Positions 4,608-5,544 of a stretch of DNA of 5,544 nt are shown here, in pieces (the stretch's first letter is position 1; each line of letters starts with the position of its first letter). Position numbers and translations under genes: made by a program. The notes under the pieces were generated by a model, which was not told the origin of the DNA, searched no databases, and saw only the letters and a list, made by a program, of their open reading frames with translations. Source of the DNA: Actinomycetota bacterium. Its GTDB lineage: Bacteria > Actinomycetota > Thermoleophilia > Gaiellales > Gaiellaceae. Location: positions 1 to 5,544 of the forward strand of contig VAXD01000106.1 in NCBI GenBank assembly GCA_005884155.1, written 5' to 3'.

Positions 4608-5165
4608 TCAGGCGCTGACCTCGAGCTCGTCCACGAGCGTCAGGAACGCCTTCGCGTACGGCGAGTGCTCCGTGCGCGTCCGCACCTCGTCCCAGTCGAT
4701 CTGCTCGCGGACGGCGCGGGCGATCTCGAGCACGCTCTCGTAGTCGACCTCGTGCTCGCGCATCGCGAGCAGCTTCGTCACGAGCACATCCTCCGGCCGC
4801 AGCACCCGCATCCGCACGGCGTAGACCTCGGTGACGGGCGCCCGCGAGAGAAACTCGTCGTCGATCTCGACCCCGCTCGGGTCGAAGATCAGGTCGACGA
4901 GCACGTCACCGTCCCAGGCCTTGTAGAGCCAGTTCTCCGGCGGCTTCTCCGGTCGCATCCCGGCGTCGGCGAGCGACTGCACCGCCCGCTCGGCGTCCTC
5001 CGGCTTGACGAAGAGATCGAGATCGTGCTCGGTCTCCGGTCCTCCGCGCGCCCAGATCGCGACGCCGCCGCCCAGCACGAACGGCACCTCGGCCTCGCGC
5101 AGCACCGCCGAGACCTTCTTCAGGCTCTCTAGCAGCTGGTCGAAGGTGACTTCGGTCTCGCTCAT
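4608..5165 (-). CDS. Small nucleotidyltransferase-fold protein
   Basis: This 185-residue protein appears to be a stand-alone nucleotidyltransferase of the polymerase-beta-like fold, transferring a nucleotide to an unknown acceptor. After an N-terminal helix come FVLGGGVAIWARGG (29-42) with the Gly-rich turn, then EHDLDLFV (46-53) giving the metal-binding pair Asp48 and Asp50. A third acidic residue lies in VLVDLIFD (Asp91). RPEDVLVTKLLAMREHEVDY (123-142) resembles the helical region that follows in AbiEii-like and minimal nucleotidyltransferases. The three acidic residues suggest an active enzyme. ATG-5165 is preferred over an in-frame ATG at 5216, because the latter adds a basic, non-conserved 17-residue leader and overlaps the divergent gene's start. 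No Shine-Dalgarno is evident. No AbiEi-like antitoxin or HEPN partner is adjacent, so a toxin role is not supported. The gene converges on the sigma gene across the 168-bp element. Confidence 0.82.
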   Translation of the reverse strand: MSETEVTFDQLLESLKKVSAVLREAEVPFVLGGGVAIWARGGPETEHDLDLFVKPEDAERAVQSLADAGMRPEKPPENWLYKAWDGDVLVDLIFDPSGVEIDDEFLSRAPVTEVYAVRMRVLRPEDVLVTKLLAMREHEVDYESVLEIARAVREQIDWDEVRTRTEHSPYAKAFLTLVDELEVSA

Positions 5166-5214
5166 GGCTGCGGGGTACCCGGCACGGCGCGGCCTCAATC
5201 GGTTGAATTCCGGC
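5166..5214. promoter_or_regulatory. 49-bp divergent promoter region
   Basis: This gap separates the divergent starts of the nucleotidyltransferase (ATG-5165, minus) and the phosphoesterase (ATG-5215, plus), so both promoters must lie here or within the genes. It contains the 8-bp palindrome GGGTACCC (5173-5180) and the AT-richer stretch TTGAATTCC (5203-5211), which includes GAATTC. No convincing -35/-10 pair or Shine-Dalgarno was found for either gene, which suggests short or absent leaders. Confidence 0.3.
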
Positions 5215-5544
5215 ATGGCCAGGCCGATCCGGCTTGCAGCGGCAGGCGACGTCCACGCCGAGCAGGCGAACGCAGACGAGCTCGCACGGGCGTTCCGGGA
5301 GGTCGACGGTGCGGTCGACCTCGTGCTCCTCGCGGGCGACCTGACGACTTACGGCGAGCCAGAGCAGGCGGCGCTCCTGGCCGAGATCTGCCGGCCGCTG
5401 CAGGTCCCCGTCTACGCCGTGCTCGGCAACCACGACTGGCACTGCAACCAGGTGCCGGAGATCGTCGCGCTGCTCTCGGGTGCAGGCGTGCGCGTCCTCG
5501 ACCGCAGCTGGGCGGTCGAGGAGGTCGACGGCGCCTCGGTCGGG
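5215..5544 (+). CDS. Metallophosphoesterase, N-terminal part (3' end outside window)
   Basis: The first 110 residues of a calcineurin-like metallophosphoesterase are present, and the reading frame is still open at the window end. Three of the family's metal-binding blocks are in order: GDVHAE (11-16, D-x-H), AGDLTTYG (40-47, GD) and VLGNHDWH (69-76, GNHD). The later histidine blocks fall outside the window. Such enzymes use a two-metal centre to hydrolyse phosphomono- or diesters; the substrate may be a cyclic nucleotide, nucleic acid or phospholipid and cannot be told here. No signal peptide is evident, so it is probably cytoplasmic. ATG-5215 places the first strand (PIRLAAAGDVH) at the normal distance from the N-terminus, so the start is credible although no ribosome site is seen. 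The gene is divergent from the nucleotidyltransferase, with 49 bp between them. Confidence 0.9.
   Translation, partial: MARPIRLAAAGDVHAEQANADELARAFREVDGAVDLVLLAGDLTTYGEPEQAALLAEICRPLQVPVYAVLGNHDWHCNQVPEIVALLSGAGVRVLDRSWAVEEVDGASVG

Noticed and set aside
4527..5132. 201-codon open frame on the plus strand
   Set aside because: It is antisense to the nucleotidyltransferase, whose catalytic motifs prove the other strand. It would start inside the hairpin of the element.
5166..5216. Longer nucleotidyltransferase starting at ATG-5216
   Set aside because: The extra residues are basic and unrelated to the fold, and the start would overlap the divergent phosphoesterase ATG. ATG-5165 gives a compact, typical protein.

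Overview
This is a GC-rich, densely packed bacterial window. It has TTG and other non-ATG starts, lysozyme-like secreted proteins ending in a PWPNTARYCGLI-type tail, and a compact SigA-like sigma factor. Together these suggest an actinomycete, most likely of the class Thermoleophilia (Gaiellales or Solirubrobacterales). That placement is inferred from protein style and base composition, not from a marker gene.

Layout from left to right. (1) Positions 1-639 (+) hold the C-terminal part of a PAPS-dependent sulfotransferase that begins outside the window. (2) About 632-1480 (+) hold a second, complete sulfotransferase of a different subtype. It overlaps the stop of the first and has no ATG, GTG or TTG start upstream of its PAPS-binding loop. 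(3) An MFS transporter lies on the minus strand (2574 to 1444) and overlaps the tail of the second sulfotransferase by 37 bp. (4) A divergent intergenic region (about 2593-2776) carries a palindrome next to the transporter start and, on the other side, a leader with hairpins and a short direct repeat. (5) Positions 2777-3337 (+) encode a membrane-anchored or secreted Rpf/lysozyme-like transglycosylase with a TTG start. (6) Positions 3388-4440 (+) encode a 350-residue sigma-70 family factor. (7) Positions 4438-4605 hold a non-coding element bounded by a 21-bp inverted repeat, with several nested stems. It fits exactly between two convergent genes. (8) A small nucleotidyltransferase lies on the minus strand (5165 to 4608). 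(9) A metallophosphoesterase starts divergently at 5215 (+) and runs off the window.

The genes do not form one obvious pathway. The two sulfotransferases probably form a translationally coupled pair that sulfates a glycan, lipid or small molecule. The transglycosylase acts on peptidoglycan and the sigma factor directs transcription. The nucleotidyltransferase and phosphoesterase share a 49-bp divergent promoter region.

The most unusual item is the 168-bp element after the sigma gene. Its outer arms pair fully only in the plus-strand RNA, because both imperfect positions are G-U wobbles there. Inner stems nest inside, and TA dinucleotides flank it, one of them forming part of the sigma stop codon. 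It could be a MITE-like repeat, a structured 3'-UTR or RNA, or both. A genome-wide copy search would decide.
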